64,000 nt of DNA from Hydrangea macrophylla (Eukaryota > Streptophyta > Magnoliopsida > Cornales > Hydrangeaceae): positions 94,569,887-94,633,886 of the forward strand of contig CM066989.1 of the NCBI GenBank assembly GCA_033977485.1. Reading direction: 5' to 3'. Shown here piece after piece: positions 12,313 through 24,578 of the stretch (the stretch's first letter is position 1; each line of letters starts with the position of its first letter). The position numbers and the translations under genes were made by a program. The notes beneath the pieces were generated by a model that was given only the letters and a program-made list of their open reading frames with translations, made no database searches and had not been told where the DNA came from.

Positions 12313-12980
12313 TGACACGACTTGAAATGTGATCTCTGAAGAGTACGTCCAAGTGTAGACGGTCGCGTCGCGTTTAAAACCGGTAAGACCGAGTCGAATC
12401 CCAAAGGACGGATTGTAAAGGCGGAAGAATCTAGATTGAATCCTAAATGAAATAAAAGATGATTTCTTGAAAGTGGGGAGTTCTAATGGTCCTAATGAAT
12501 TTAAATAAACAGATTGAAGTGAAGCAATACTTAACTAAGCAAAATTAAGAACTGTAATATAAAATTCAATATGAAAATGAGTTGGGAACATGTGAATCCA
12601 CAAAGTACCAGCCACTACCATGATTTTAACAAGAACGAGCAATTGGGGTTTTATCCTTAGAGTATTCCTTATTTCAAAATGATTAAGTTAAACATTCTAG
12701 ACACTAGGTATGTGAATCTTGCATATCTAGTGGTTCGTTTGCCTCACTTATTTATGAAGAACCGAAATAAAAAGTTAATTAAAACTGTGAACAATAACTA
12801 ACAAATTGAGTATAAAATATTCGATATGTTTGTTATGAGTGTTCGTAGATTTAACTAATCGAAAGAGCTTTTATTCCAAAATCAGATTACAATTTGAACT
12901 TGAAAGATCAATTTGGACTTAGTTTCTAAAACAAAAGTTACTGGAATACAGAAAGGAGTAAACCCAAGTCATAATCATAC

Positions 12981-13100
12981 CAATCGATTGACTTTATGTC
13001 AATCGATTGACATGAAATGGCTTTCAATCGATTGACAAGTATATCAATCGATTGACATGGAGTCTATGTCAATTGATTGGATACTGTATCCAATCGATTG
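12981..13100. repeat. CAATCGATTG palindrome cluster, downstream half of the Athila 3' LTR
   Basis: Six copies of the 10-bp palindrome CAATCGATTG, usually within TCAATCGATTGACA. One copy has decayed to CAATTGATTG; the matching copy in the other LTR is intact. Confidence 0.9.
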
Positions 13101-13580
13101 GCATTAACTCTTTCACAGAATCATGGCAGAGGGCTGGGAACAATGTTTCTTCACATTATTCCCAACCAGAATTCTACTCAAGCATAATTATGACTGCATA
13201 AACATAAATAAACCGAAAGATAGGATCAAATATAGCCATGGATTAAAATGTTAAATTGAAAATGCTTAAATCAAACTCAAACTATAACATACATAACAAT
13301 CCACAATTTCTAAGCAACTAAGAAAAAGAATTAAAACCTGAATTAGAGATTGAAAAACAGAATACGAATTTATTCACTGGAATTTGATCCGAAACCAAAA
13401 TCAATGGTGAAATTCCTACAAAAACAATACCAAGTGAGCCAACCCCTGGCCCTCTCTACTCTCCTCTATATATAATGTCAGAAATACGAGCTAGAGGCGT
13501 CCAGGTTCATTCCATAACGGCTGGTCGTCGCCTGATTGCTGAGATCTTGCGCCATTAAAACAGACTGTTTCCAGTTTAAG

Positions 13581-13698
13581 TCAATCGATTGACAAAGATG
13601 TCAATCGATTGACAAATAGTTCAATCGATTGACAAATAGTTCAATCGATTGGTAAGGAAAGCATGTCAATCGATTGAAACTATGTCAATCGATTGGTA
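13581..13698. repeat. CAATCGATTG palindrome cluster, upstream half of the Athila 3' LTR
   Basis: Six perfect copies within 118 bp, about 105 bp upstream of the LTR TATA box on the minus strand. The gap to the other cluster is about 480 bp. Confidence 0.9.
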
Positions 13699-13929
13699 TC
13701 AAGACTTCATCAATTTGTTTCTTGAGTTATTCCTTTCAACTTGTAATTCCCTTCAGCTTCAGAACCTGCACTCACAGAGCCAAACACAACAACATACCAC
13801 GAAAAACACATCATTGTGTTAAAGAAGCAAATTAAACACAATTGCAGGTAATACCAGAGAAATGAGGTTATATCCAGTCAGTTTTTACTCCTTATCGAGC
13901 TAATATTAAGCCAATATCAGCTCTCATCA

Positions 13930-13940
13930 CGACCCCCAAC
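13930..13940 (-). other. Polypurine tract of the Athila element
   Basis: The minus strand reads GTTGGGGGTCG immediately before the 3' LTR. It is the expected primer for plus-strand DNA synthesis. Confidence 0.8.
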
Positions 13941-15963
13941 TAGAGTTTTGCTAGTCTCTAGTAATGAAGCGGAATTAACACAAATTGAGACGACCAACTA
14001 TTAACGTTACAGTTTTATTGAGCTAAAACAAAAGGAAAATCCTAACTCACTGTCGCAGGAATCGCGGTTGCATTTAGCGTATGCAACAAGCCTTTGAACC
14101 TTTAGGTTTACCCTAATGGACGAGTTGTGTCTCGTGAGGGTTTTCAGAGAATTTACCCACAAAATTCAGATGTCAAATTTCCAAACTTGTCAAAGCTTCA
14201 ATTTCTCTTTTATGCTAAAAATTTTGCTTAACAAGGATATGAATTCCTTTACCATGCTATGGAAGTAAACAACATGTTACGAAGTAACTTATTCAAGTTA
14301 AGCTACATTCACAGCCTTTATATATCCTTGTGTGTGTGTGGGGAGTTAACAACTACGATATAAATCTTTATCTTAGAATTCTTTAGATTGACATGTTTAA
14401 GACTTCATAGTTTCAACTCAATTCTCACACGGTTTACGCTCAAAATAAAAATCACTCTGAAACTGGCGTAAAGCTTAAGCACTCATAGTATGAAGCTCAA
14501 ATGAGTAAATGTAGAGGCAATCAAACATGCTTACATACTAGACACTGAAAAACGCTATTTGAGGTGCATGAGTCTCATGAATGGAATGCCAATTACAACA
14601 AGAGCGATCTACTGTGGAAAACTCATTTCATACTCGAGATTTGTTAAAATTAATCTAGAATCCTTAGGACTTGTGACAGAAATATGAGGAGAGGTAAGAG
14701 ATAATGGACTGTGAAAAATGAGTTCAAGCATGTGACATAGTAAAACCAACTCCACTTCACATCTTTTATTTAACAATCCTCCAATTTCTTTTATTTATTA
14801 CTTTCCACTTTTCTTTTCTTTTCTTTTCTTTTTTTTTATTTTTATTTTTTATATCTGCAATCACTTCTCCTTTTTTCTCCTTTAACTATTTTCACGAAAT
14901 CGTCACATACTTGATTATAAAAAAGGTGATTTTAGGTATAGACCTTGATTTGTGATAGGTAAGTGAGGTTTTAGATTTCCTCGAGAGATGAGGTGAAGAA
15001 ACGATGGCCTAAATCATCTTCTAGACATTATAACTTATCTCAAGTATTTCCTGAGTTTTAAAATTAGTAAATCCTGAACGTTCTCCTGATGCATTAGCCA
15101 AATGAAACAAGAATGAGAATTTCAACGAGATAAAAGTGTATTTCAAGAATTACCACGAGTTTTGTGATTAACCCTCAGAATAAACGAATGGCTCAAAACT
15201 CACTAGGGTTAAAAGTTTCACTATTAATCCATTAATCATGACAATCGTATTTCATTCTCATTCAAAGATTCTTTCGTGATTGTCAACTCGTGCGGAATTG
15301 TTTCAGGATATATTCGTGCTATGGATGTAAAACTAGATTAGTGACTAAGTAACATGTAATCGAAATCCCTAGTATAGCAAGGAAAACATAACTGCATCAT
15401 TGCACAATAATTTGACTAAGAGAAACGAAGTTTTTATAGTTAGAAATTTTAACAACAGTTTTTTTTTTTTTTTTTTTTAATCAAAACAAACTAAGAAAGC
15501 TAGAAACTTGGAAATTCAAATATTAAACAGGTGTGCATTTTAAATTCAAGAGAGAAAACAGGTGAATATCTATTCTCTACCCCCAACTGAAATCGACATT
15601 GTCCACAATGGAAGTATTTCAAGAAAAAGAAGATATCACCTGATTAAAGCATTTCCATACACATCAGAGAATACACCTAGTTTAATAAAACAAACTCCCC
15701 AAACAACCAAGATCAAGAGTAAAAGGATAATAATCAAAAAAAATATCAACAAAAGAAACACAATCCATGAACACACAGAACTAACTGTAAAGTAAGATCA
15801 GCATCCAACTATAAACATCCAACCAAACCATAAAGTATCCACAATCACAGATCCAAAAATAGTCATCCAACCCAAAATATCCACAGAGACAAAATAAAGT
15901 GACAAAAGAGAGAGAAAGATATATGAAATAACAAAACACTCTCTCGCTCACCACATCTCCCTC
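13941..15963 (-). other. Athila 3' non-coding region
   Basis: About 2 kb of AT-rich sequence between the accessory ORF and the polypurine tract. It includes runs of T (14813-14850 and 15460-15478). No frame carries a recognisable domain. The 77-codon plus-strand frame at 15562 is low-complexity and lysine-rich. Confidence 0.6.
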
Positions 15964-16326
15964 CTAAGGATCGGCAATCTGATCAACGGATGGCGTGATA
16001 ACTACCTCACTGCTACCCTCACCAGCTGTCCCAGTCTGGGCGACAACCGCCGGGTCACTCTCAGCTGGCGGTGAGGCAGCAGCTGGAGGTGGTGGCTGTG
16101 AAGGTGTCTCTGAGATACTGCCCTCTGGTGGAGCAGACGTAGACGCCGGAGCTGTCGGTGGAGGTGGCATAGATGAGCGCAAGGATTGCTCGATCCCAAG
16201 CAACATCGAAATCTGCTCTATCTGACCACCTAGCCGCGACATCTGGGTAGCTAATAATAACTGCTCAGTTGTGAGCTCTCTAATCATCGCATGAAGCTGT
16301 ACCCTCGCAGCTCGCTCCTCTAACAA
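15964..16326 (-). pseudogene. C-terminal continuation of the ATHILA ORF1-like protein, other frame
   Basis: This frame overlaps the end of the 16320-17471 gene by seven bases and extends it by about 120 residues. A predicted amphipathic helix (residues LEERAARVQLHAMIREL..) leads into a Pro/Ala/Ser-rich tail. In-frame codons continue upstream of 16326 without a stop, so the protein most likely crossed frames here. The cause could be a one-base indel or programmed frameshifting. The helical segment looks like genuine coding sequence; I assign no function. Confidence 0.6.
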
Positions 16327-17471
16327 GAAATCATAAATAGTCTGAAGGGATGGAGGGTAGATGTAGAGGCCGTAGGTGGCACAGGGGCTGTAGGTGGTGT
16401 AGAGGCTGTAGATGGCTCACGCATCCTCAACTCATACTGACCCTCAGCCTCAGTCGGCGTCCCAGAGTCCTCATCCTCCTCCTCCTCAACTACCTCCGTA
16501 TCCTGACCCTCCGCCTCAGTAGGCGTCCCTGGGTCCACGTCCTCCTCCTCTGACGTCACATCTCCTCTCTTTCTCTTCTTTCTCTTACTACTCTCACCTT
16601 CTTTTCCCTTCCCTTTGGACAATTTTTTAAATTGCGCTGCTGACCGTCTTGCAGCTGACTCACCAAAAACACCAATCTTAGATTTTAACTGCGTCTCTCC
16701 TGCGGGTATCACCAACCCTGCCTGCTCGCACACTCTATGTATCACCCCTGCACCCTTGAGGTGCTGGGCCTTGCCATGATGACGTGTAGGCTCAACTAAG
16801 AACTCGATGAAGAGCCGAGCGAGGCAGATGGGCTGACCTGTCCCAATAGCATAAAGAACTCTCGCGTACCACCCAGCGAAATCTAACTTATAAGTCGTGG
16901 GGAGGATACAGCTGCAGAGAGTCAAATGTAGAAGATGATAGTCTGGCGTCAGGTCGTGATCGTCGAATACTGTGATCCCTGAGTATTTCTTCACCTTCCC
17001 GCCGGAGATCTCTGTGGCCACAACATCATACGATGGAAAAGGACGGTCGGGATGAATAGGATACATATGATCAGGAACCTCAGGGATACCAAGTGCCTGA
17101 GCTACCGTCGCCGGGCTGAACTCAATTGCCCGTCCCGATACACACGAGAAATATGTGTAAGGAACGTTCGGCACCTTAACCAAACTGGCGCATGCTGGCC
17201 GAATCCAAGAAGCATACACTCTCTTATCTGCTGTAAGAACTGGGATCCAATCGGGAAAAGCTCTAAGACGGGTCAAATGGAATGGAATCTTGTCGTCGCT
17301 CCACAAATTCTCGAACTGCCTTTCCACCATGATTGCACGTGTTCGGAAATATTTGGTGTACCACGTATTCTCTTTGGCGTTTCTAAACCCGTGAGCAAGC
17401 GGTGGGTCCGGAATCTCGAGGGACGTGGATTTTTCTGGGTGGGGCCCACTGTCTTTGGGTTTCGGAGCCAT
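16320..17471 (-). CDS. Athila accessory protein (ATHILA ORF1 / putative plant transposon protein type)
   Basis: The ATG at 17471 opens 383 codons. Residues of about 25-240 match the general form of the plant transposon protein domain found after pol in Athila elements. A region with an RTRAIMVERQFE helix and a W..P..A segment is followed by ..GRAIEFSPATVAQALGIP. Then comes a basic KRKKRKRG patch (likely nuclear localisation), an acidic TSEEEDVD segment, and a duplicated GTPTEAEGQ motif. The last 12 codons are probably out of the ancestral frame. Four CAATCGATTG palindromes sit 68-145 bp upstream of the ATG and six more at 18095-18215. That hints at an internal promoter separate from the LTR. 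The molecular function of this family is unknown. Confidence 0.75.
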   Translation of the reverse strand: MAPKPKDSGPHPEKSTSLEIPDPPLAHGFRNAKENTWYTKYFRTRAIMVERQFENLWSDDKIPFHLTRLRAFPDWIPVLTADKRVYASWIRPACASLVKVPNVPYTYFSCVSGRAIEFSPATVAQALGIPEVPDHMYPIHPDRPFPSYDVVATEISGGKVKKYSGITVFDDHDLTPDYHLLHLTLCSCILPTTYKLDFAGWYARVLYAIGTGQPICLARLFIEFLVEPTRHHGKAQHLKGAGVIHRVCEQAGLVIPAGETQLKSKIGVFGESAARRSAAQFKKLSKGKGKEGESSKRKKRKRGDVTSEEEDVDPGTPTEAEGQDTEVVEEEEDEDSGTPTEAEGQYELRMREPSTASTPPTAPVPPTASTSTLHPFRLFMISC

Positions 17472-17538
17472 AGGAGCAACAATAGAAGCATAACAGAGAG
17501 TTAGGATGAAAGAATTAAGAATCTGCTTCTCTGTTTAT

Positions 17539-17616
17539 GTCAATCGATTGACATAAGTTGTCAATCGATTGAAGAGATGTACCAATCGATTGAGCCCTGA
17601 TGTCAATCGATTGACA
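17539..17616. repeat. Internal CAATCGATTG cluster next to the Athila accessory gene
   Basis: Four palindromes in 78 bp, 68-145 bp upstream of the ATG at 17471. They are identical in core to those in the LTRs. The next cluster upstream (18095-18215) is about 480 bp away, the same gap as between the two LTR clusters. Confidence 0.9.
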
Positions 17617-18094
17617 TCAGCGATTCACGAGGGCTGCCCACAACAAGGTCTCACGTCCCCCTTTTCATCATTTTAGTGGTCTTAAGACCACGAGGGGCTC
17701 CCTCGATTGATTTGAACAATGGAAAAGGATGAGAAGTGGAATGGATTTGGGGGTTACCTCAACCGGAATCGTGGCAAAGAGTTTGCCCCCAAATGTTGCT
17801 GACGAGATTGATGATGATGATGAAGAAGATGATGGTGAATTCGTGAGGCCCGAATCCCTCTCCTTCTTCCTCACTCTCTGTCCATGCGAGAACAGTGGCC
17901 GCGGTGGTGGTGATGAAGATGAAGACGATGAAGATGGAGATGGTGAGGGATGATGATGAATGAAAATGATGATGAAAGTATGGGGAGGGGTTTACTTCAC
18001 ACTTCCCTGGAAATCGCCTCCTCCCTCTCTCTCTCAGGATTTGAATTGAAATGAGGGAGAGGGAGAAGAGTAGACATTACGTCTGGAGGGATTT
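17617..18094 (-). other. Spacer between the two internal palindrome clusters
   Basis: About 480 bp with imperfect GAT/GAAGAT triplets (17805-17965) that give spurious acidic and serine-rich frames on opposite strands. A (CT)-rich patch lies at 18010-18036. I see no strong TATA box on the minus strand. The placement matches the LTR promoter interval. Confidence 0.5.
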
Positions 18095-18215
18095 TCAATC
18101 GATTGACAATATATGTCAATCGATTGAACACAATTCAAGTCAATCGATTGAACAAATTGTCAATCGATTGACAACTATTTATATCAATCGATTGACATTA
18201 ATATCAATCGATTGA
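18095..18215. repeat. Second internal CAATCGATTG cluster of the Athila element
   Basis: Six copies in 121 bp (near 18095, 18117, 18140, 18159, 18183 and 18203), 625-745 bp upstream of the accessory gene and about 275 bp past the small ORF end at 18492 in the direction of transcription. Confidence 0.9.
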
Positions 18216-18491
18216 AAAAGAAATTCATGAGAACCCAAATGTTCCTCATGTGATCACCCCCAACAGTTTAAGAATACATTTGTAAGACAGAAACAAGACT
18301 TTTGATCATTCAAACAAGCATTGGACTCATCAATCACACAAATAGGAAGAATTTATTCCAAACATCATCAATTCAAGGTTCAAAAATGGATTGTCATTAT
18401 CCAATGAGTACAAGATCTTGGTTGGGAAACAAACAGACACAAAGAAAACAAGAAACAAAATTCTGTCTTTATTCATCTGCCATAGGAATTA

Positions 18492-18776
18492 TCAATTCTG
18501 CTCAGGTTCAGGGGAAGAAAAGTCTTCTCCCACAGCATAATCCACAGAGTACTCCACAACTTCCCCGTCTGAATTGATTTGAAGGTCTTCCAGAATTTCA
18601 CGAACTGCGCAAAGCAAATCCCAGGTATTCATATTGGCAATTACCGCAATAGGGGAATCTGGGCATGAACTGGAAAGTGGAGTAAAAATTGGCCTTTCTT
18701 GCTCCCTCGGTTCTGGGGTTCCTGGAGAATGGACCCCATGGTAGAGCAAATGTGGCAGGAAGTGCAATGGATTCAT
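18492..18776 (-). CDS. Small acidic ORF after Athila gag-pol
   Basis: The ATG at 18776 opens 94 codons, with an acidic second half ending SSPEPEQN. It lies 108 bp past the gag-pol stop. Immediately before the ATG on the minus strand is a pyrimidine-rich run ending GGCTATAG, a good 3' splice site. The ORF could therefore be expressed from a spliced message. The frame stays open upstream to 18887 but has no ATG there. I recognise no family. Chance occurrence is possible. Confidence 0.35.
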   Translation of the reverse strand: MNPLHFLPHLLYHGVHSPGTPEPREQERPIFTPLSSSCPDSPIAVIANMNTWDLLCAVREILEDLQINSDGEVVEYSVDYAVGEDFSSPEPEQN

Positions 18777-18883
18777 CCTATAGCCAATCAAAAAGACAGA
18801 ATAAGAATAAACAGAAACAGAAAGTAAAGAAGCACACCAGAAAAGAAAACTACTATACAACAACACAAGGTTCTCAAGATTTT

Positions 18884-21800
18884 TCAAGAAGAATAATCAG
18901 GATCATCCAATTGGATGGTCTCTGATTCTGGCTCGAACTTCTCCAAAAATGGTTTTAAACGTTGTCCATTGACTTTAAAAACATTACCATTTTTGGAGTT
19001 AACAATCTCTACTGCTCCGTGTGGAAACACTTCTTTGACAACAAAAGGTCCTATCCACCTTGACCTCAGCTTCCCGGGAAAGAGATGAAGCTTTGAATCG
19101 TAAAGTAATACTTTCTGTCCCGGTTCAAACTTCTTTCTCAGTATCGATTGATCATGCTTAGCTTTTAACTTTGACTTATAAGTTCGAGCACGATCATATA
19201 CATCATTCCTGATCTCTTCCAACTCATTGAGTTGTAGCTTCCTCAATGTACCACTTTCATGGATATCAAAGTTTAACAGTCTAGTGGCCCAATATGCCTT
19301 ATGCTCCAATTCCACAGGCAAATGGCAAGCTTTTCCATATATCAGTCTGTAGGGAGACATCCCAAGGTTCGTCTTGTACGCCGTTCTGTATGCCCATAGA
19401 GCATCAGTTAAACGTGACGACCAATCCTTTCTATTGATGTTAACGGTCTTCTCCAGAATGTGTTTGATCTCCCTATTGGCTAGCTCTGCCTGACCATTTG
19501 ACTGTGGGTGATATGAAAGAGCAATCTTATGGTTAACCCCATATTTTTTCATCAATGCCGCAAAAGGCTTATTGCAGAAATGGGTTCCACGATCACTAAT
19601 CATGGCTTTCGGTGTTCCAAATCTTGACAAAATATTCTCTTTTAAGAATGAGATCACTGTTCTGTGATCATTTCTCCTTGTCGGAATGGCCTCAACCCAC
19701 TTGGACACATATTCGACCGCCAGAAGAATATATTCGTAATGTGATGATGGCGGGAATGGTCCCATGAAATCGATGCCCCAGCAATCGAAGATTTCAATAG
19801 TAATGATCGGGGTCATCGGCATTTCATTTCTCTTTGACAAGCTTCCTAGCATTTGGCATCTAGCACATGCTCTACAAAATGCATAACAGTCTTTGAAAAC
19901 TGTCGGCCAGTAGAAACCACTACTAAACACTTTTTGAGCAGTTTTCTGGGCTGAGAAATGGCCACCATAGGCCTCTGAGTGGCAGGAAGCTAAAATATGA
20001 GAGATATCTTCCTCAGGGACACATCGCCTAATTACTTGATCCGCACAGTACTTAAACAAGTACGGATCATCAAAGTAAAACCATCGGGCGATGGACAGAA
20101 ACCTTTTTCTGTCAGGGGTGGACCAATGGGATGGGGTCTCCCCTGTTGCCAGGTAATTGATAATGTCAGCATACCAGGGCAAGCTAGTTGCTGCAAAAAG
20201 TTGCTCATCTGGGAAAGATTCACTGATCGGAATCAATTGTGAAGAATTGTCTTCAAATGTCAATCGTGAGAGGTGATCGGCTACAACATTCTCCACTCCC
20301 TTTTTATCTTTGATAACCAAATCAAATTCTTGGAGCAGAAGAATCCAGCGTATCAATCGCTGTTTTGTATCCTTTTTGGATAGCAGATACTTCAATGCAG
20401 CATGATCGGTGAAGCAAATGATCTGCGAGCCAATCAGATATTGCCTGAATTTCTCCAATGCAAATACAATTGCTAGCAACTCCTTTTCGGTAGTAGAGTA
20501 ATTTTGTTGAGCTCCATCAAGGGTTCTGCTAGCGTAGTAGATCACCGTAGGCTTCTTGTCCTTCCTTTGCCCTAAGACAGCTCCGATCGCTGTGTCACTC
20601 GCATCACACATCAGCTCGAAAGGTAGACTCCAATCCGGAGATTGCATTATCGGAGCTGTTGTTAGGTGATGTTTGAGTTTATCAAACGATTCCTGGCACT
20701 TACTGTTCCATTTAAATGGTTGATCCTTAACAAGAAGTTGGCACAGTGGCCGAGATACAGCACTGAAATCCTTAATAAACCTCCGGTAGAAACCTGCGTG
20801 ACCTAGGAATGATCGTATTTCTTTCACTGTAGTGGGGACAGGAAGATTTGAAATTATATCGATCTTCGCCTTGTCTACTTGTATTCCCTCAGCAGACACG
20901 ATATGTCCCAAGACAATCCCTTTTGTCACCATAAAGTGACATTTCTCCCAGTTGAGGACCAAATTCTTTTCCTCACATCTTTTCAAGACTTTCTGGAGGT
21001 TTTCCAAGCAATCATCAAAGCTGCTTCCAAATACAGAGAAATCGTCCATAAAAACCTCCATAATCTTCTCTACCATATCGCTAAAGATGCTCAGCATGCA
21101 CCGCTGAAAAGTAGCAGGTGCGTTGCACAATCCGAATGGCATCCGGCGATATGCAAATGTTCCAAACGGGCAGGTAAAAGTGGTTTTCTCTTGATCAGCA
21201 GGATCAATTTCTATTTGGTTATAACCACTATAACCATCCAGGAAACAATAGAATTGATGACCCGCTACCCTTTCGAGCATTTGATCCATAAGGGGCAATG
21301 GAAAATGATCTTTCCGAGTTACCGCATTCAACCTTCGATAGTCAATACACATGCGCCAGCTCGTGGTTACACGTGTGGGTACCAATTCTCCTGCTTTATT
21401 TTCTACCACTGTAATGCCAGCTTTCTTCGGCACTACTTGAGTTGGACTCACCCAAGGACTATCCGAAATTGGATAAATAACCCCAACATCCAGCAATTTT
21501 AGAACTTCCTTCTTCACCACCTCTTGCATGTTTGGGTTAAGACGCCTTTGCATTTGACGACAAGGTTTGGCATCTTCCTCAAGGTAAATCCTGTGGGTGC
21601 ATATGGATGGACTAATTCCTCTTAAATCAGCAACGGTCCATCCTAACGCACTCCTGTGTTGCTTAAGCAACTGTATCAGTTTGCCTTCCTGTTCGTGATT
21701 TAAAACAGATGAAATTATTACAGGAAAGGTCTTCTCTTCTCCCAGGAATACATATTTCAATTCTTTTGGGAGCTCTTTCAGTTCCAACTCTGGAAATTGC

Positions 21801-24463
21801 AAGTTTGACGGCACAGCCAACTTGGTCTTTGGCGGTAGCTGCTCATATTGAGCCGTCCACATTGTTCTTGCAACTTCCTCTTCAGTAACCTCCAAGATAG
21901 AACATATCTGACTCATTCTTTCATCTTGTGGAGTGTATCTTTCCAATTCATAACATGAGTTAGTCATAACGGACTCCACAGGATCAGAGTGAGCAGTTGA
22001 ATCAAAGCAATCTTGAATTACTGCTTCTACCCAATTCACCTCCTCTTCCTCCTCATCAAAATCTTCAATTTTGGGATTTGAAAAGATCTTGATATTTAAT
22101 GTCATATTCCCAAAAACAACGGTCATAACTCCACTCCTTACTTTGATCGTCGCATCAATTGTCGCGAGGAAAGGACGTCCAAAGATCACCGGAATCTGAG
22201 ATTTAGCATTGTAAACTGGTTCAGTGTCCAGAACAACGAAGTCAACAGGAAAGACAAAAGTGTCAATCTGGACTAAGACATCCTCCAGCACTCCTCGCGG
22301 GTATTTGATTGATCGATCTGCCAGTTGGAGAGTAATGCGAGTGGGTTTAAGTTCTCCTAACCCTAACTGTTGATAAACAGTGTAAGGTAAGAGATTAACA
22401 CTCGATCCTAAATCGAGTAACGCATTGTTCACTTTCTTCTGACCGATTATACAAGAAACTGTTGGTGTGCCTGGATCCTTATATTTAGGAGGCAAATCGT
22501 GTTTTAAAATTGCACTCGCCTGGCATGCCAAGTAAGCACTCTTCTTAACACTTTGCTTCCTTTTAACAGTGCACAAATCTTTTAGGAACTTGGCATAGGA
22601 AGGCACCTGTTTAATTGCGTCCAGGAGTGGGAGATTGATTTTCACCTGTTTGAATAACTCCAGAAACTCCTGACTTTTAGTTTCTTGTAGAGGCTTCTTC
22701 AACCTCTGAGGATATGGTGCCGGAAAAGGGCATTTGGGTGCCTCCTCAAGGAGAGGTTCTTTTCCAGGTCTTCTCTTTATTTCGGTATCCTCAGGAGCTA
22801 TTGTTTTGGGCTCAACTGTTTCGCCCTCTCTTCCTTCTTCCACCAATTCTTCTTCACTCTCCACCTCTTCTCCATTACTAACTACAGGTTGTGAGGGCAA
22901 AGAGACTTTCTCAATTTCCTTTCCACTTCTCAACACAGTTACAGCCTTGGCCTCCTCATGTGGTCCAGATCCTGAGGGTCCGGTACCCGAGTGTTGGCCT
23001 TTAGGATTTTGCTCTGTCTGTGCAGGGAACATAGTTCGTTCTCGATCCCCTTGTTGGGCAGCTAACCTCTCTACACTTGTATTGAGTTTACTCATTAGCT
23101 GCATCATCTGCTGCATCATGAGTGTATTAGGATCCTCTTGTGCCTTCTTATGGGGTGGCACATAAGTGTTTGATGAGGTTTGGTTGTGGCCCCCCTGATT
23201 GTAGTTGGATTGAGGTAGATGATTTTGATATTGGTTCTGGTGATACCCTTGATTTTGTTGATAAGTAGGAGGTTGGTAACTCTGGTGGTACCCTTGGTTC
23301 TGAGGTCGGTACTGGTTTCCTTTATTTGGCTGCCACTGTTGAGATGGGTTTGCTGCAGCAGCACTGTTTCTTTGGTCAAAACCAGGATGACTCCACCTAT
23401 CATTGGGGTTGAAACGACCAGGGGCATTTACAGCATGTACCTCCACTGGACTCTGTTCTTGGTAAACAGGGTATATTTGGCAATGTTGAGAGGTATGCCC
23501 CATCTGTAGACAACTCGAACATGATTCTTCAGATGCAAATTGTATTACCGGGTCCTTCTTTGCTTCCAAAATTTCCAATTTACGAGCCAGTTGCTCGTAT
23601 TTCTCCAGTAAACCATCTTCCGCCTTCAGCTGATAAATGCTCTTTTTACTTGAACTCGAACTGGGTTGAGTTCTCGTCACTTGAGTTTCCCATTCCGGTG
23701 CATGTTCGGCTAACCATTCAAAATGAGCTTCTGCTTGGTCAGCATTTTTGCTCATGAACTCACCGTCACTCGTAGTTTCTACGAGCTTCTTCGACTTTGG
23801 ACTTAGGCCATCAAAGAAGAAGCTTATTGTTCGCCACTTCTCAAAACCATGATGCGGGCATAGCGGTAACAAATCCTTGAAACGCTCCCATGCCTCAGCA
23901 AAAGTTTCTTCCTCTTTTTGATTATACATCTTGATTTGTCTCAAGATGTCTGTCGTTAACCGATTAGGGAAAAACTTTTTGAGAAAGGCTTCATGAATTG
24001 CTGGCCAAGTCGAAATCGAATTCGGTTTAAGTGACAACAACCATGACTTCGCTTTGTCCTTCAAGGTGAAGGGAAAAAGCTTTAGTCGGATTATATCACT
24101 TGGGCAAGTCTGATCTGTGAAAGTGCCACAAACATCTTCGAAATCTCGAATGTGTAAGTACGCCTTCTCTTTATCCATCCCATGAAATGTGGGTAACAGT
24201 TGAATCATCCCATTACGAAAATGGAATGTACCTGTGTGTGGAGGGATGCGGATACAAGAAGGTGTGGCTGTTCGATCAGGGGCTAAGAGTTCTCGTAAAG
24301 GTCGCTGACCGTCATCGATGAGGTCATGCCTATTCTCTCCTTGTTGGCTCTCCGTATCAGACATTGAGTTGGAAGTAGATGGGGTGAAAATGGGATTATC
24401 AGCACTATGGATTGGATCTTCAAATAGATTTGTGATGAAGGCTCTAGTGGAATCAAAGGACAT
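18884..24463 (-). CDS. Athila gag-pol polyprotein, intact frame
   Basis: 1859 codons from the ATG at 24463; the frame is open five codons further upstream without another ATG. Order with approximate residues: gag capsid-like region 85-285; CCHC zinc knuckle [14 protein letters not shown] about 315-328; Q/N-rich linker; aspartic protease with DLGSS about 684; reverse transcriptase 1000-1190 with FMDD at about 1138; RNase H 1280-1400 (CDASD..EKELLA..TDH); integrase with HHCC zinc finger 1495-1536 and catalytic D, D, E near 1565, 1624 and 1660 (D-35-E). The C-terminus has a GPF/Y-like RWIGPFVV segment. No stop or frameshift is visible, so the proteins needed for replication may still be encoded. 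Its product copies the RNA and inserts the cDNA in the nucleus. Confidence 0.95.
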   Translation of the reverse strand: MSFDSTRAFITNLFEDPIHSADNPIFTPSTSNSMSDTESQQGENRHDLIDDGQRPLRELLAPDRTATPSCIRIPPHTGTFHFRNGMIQLLPTFHGMDKEKAYLHIRDFEDVCGTFTDQTCPSDIIRLKLFPFTLKDKAKSWLLSLKPNSISTWPAIHEAFLKKFFPNRLTTDILRQIKMYNQKEEETFAEAWERFKDLLPLCPHHGFEKWRTISFFFDGLSPKSKKLVETTSDGEFMSKNADQAEAHFEWLAEHAPEWETQVTRTQPSSSSSKKSIYQLKAEDGLLEKYEQLARKLEILEAKKDPVIQFASEESCSSCLQMGHTSQHCQIYPVYQEQSPVEVHAVNAPGRFNPNDRWSHPGFDQRNSAAAANPSQQWQPNKGNQYRPQNQGYHQSYQPPTYQQNQGYHQNQYQNHLPQSNYNQGGHNQTSSNTYVPPHKKAQEDPNTLMMQQMMQLMSKLNTSVERLAAQQGDRERTMFPAQTEQNPKGQHSGTGPSGSGPHEEAKAVTVLRSGKEIEKVSLPSQPVVSNGEEVESEEELVEEGREGETVEPKTIAPEDTEIKRRPGKEPLLEEAPKCPFPAPYPQRLKKPLQETKSQEFLELFKQVKINLPLLDAIKQVPSYAKFLKDLCTVKRKQSVKKSAYLACQASAILKHDLPPKYKDPGTPTVSCIIGQKKVNNALLDLGSSVNLLPYTVYQQLGLGELKPTRITLQLADRSIKYPRGVLEDVLVQIDTFVFPVDFVVLDTEPVYNAKSQIPVIFGRPFLATIDATIKVRSGVMTVVFGNMTLNIKIFSNPKIEDFDEEEEEVNWVEAVIQDCFDSTAHSDPVESVMTNSCYELERYTPQDERMSQICSILEVTEEEVARTMWTAQYEQLPPKTKLAVPSNLQFPELELKELPKELKYVFLGEEKTFPVIISSVLNHEQEGKLIQLLKQHRSALGWTVADLRGISPSICTHRIYLEEDAKPCRQMQRRLNPNMQEVVKKEVLKLLDVGVIYPISDSPWVSPTQVVPKKAGITVVENKAGELVPTRVTTSWRMCIDYRRLNAVTRKDHFPLPLMDQMLERVAGHQFYCFLDGYSGYNQIEIDPADQEKTTFTCPFGTFAYRRMPFGLCNAPATFQRCMLSIFSDMVEKIMEVFMDDFSVFGSSFDDCLENLQKVLKRCEEKNLVLNWEKCHFMVTKGIVLGHIVSAEGIQVDKAKIDIISNLPVPTTVKEIRSFLGHAGFYRRFIKDFSAVSRPLCQLLVKDQPFKWNSKCQESFDKLKHHLTTAPIMQSPDWSLPFELMCDASDTAIGAVLGQRKDKKPTVIYYASRTLDGAQQNYSTTEKELLAIVFALEKFRQYLIGSQIICFTDHAALKYLLSKKDTKQRLIRWILLLQEFDLVIKDKKGVENVVADHLSRLTFEDNSSQLIPISESFPDEQLFAATSLPWYADIINYLATGETPSHWSTPDRKRFLSIARWFYFDDPYLFKYCADQVIRRCVPEEDISHILASCHSEAYGGHFSAQKTAQKVFSSGFYWPTVFKDCYAFCRACARCQMLGSLSKRNEMPMTPIITIEIFDCWGIDFMGPFPPSSHYEYILLAVEYVSKWVEAIPTRRNDHRTVISFLKENILSRFGTPKAMISDRGTHFCNKPFAALMKKYGVNHKIALSYHPQSNGQAELANREIKHILEKTVNINRKDWSSRLTDALWAYRTAYKTNLGMSPYRLIYGKACHLPVELEHKAYWATRLLNFDIHESGTLRKLQLNELEEIRNDVYDRARTYKSKLKAKHDQSILRKKFEPGQKVLLYDSKLHLFPGKLRSRWIGPFVVKEVFPHGAVEIVNSKNGNVFKVNGQRLKPFLEKFEPESETIQLDDPDYSS

Positions 24464-24578
24464 AGAAGGACACAACAATACGGCTTGTGTTCTGAAGAAT
24501 TGAAAAGAAAAAGAAAAAAAAATAGAAATAGGATAAGAAAAGGTTGGATCAAATCAAAATTCTTGGCCTTTGTTACCG

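Larger units (their letters stand above)
12313..13929 (-). repeat. 3' LTR of the Athila element
   Basis: 1617 bp. It matches 24603-26218. It contains two palindrome clusters (12981-13100 and 13581-13698), with the promoter between them. The minus-strand TATA lies at about 13466-13476. Confidence 0.93.

Noticed and set aside
17729..17953. Acidic 74-codon plus-strand frame
   Set aside because: Simple GAT/GAA triplet repeats; lies in a non-coding spacer of the Athila element.
20879..21502. 207-codon plus-strand frame
   Set aside because: Antisense shadow of the Athila reverse transcriptase. Other frames opposite gag-pol were dropped for the same reason.
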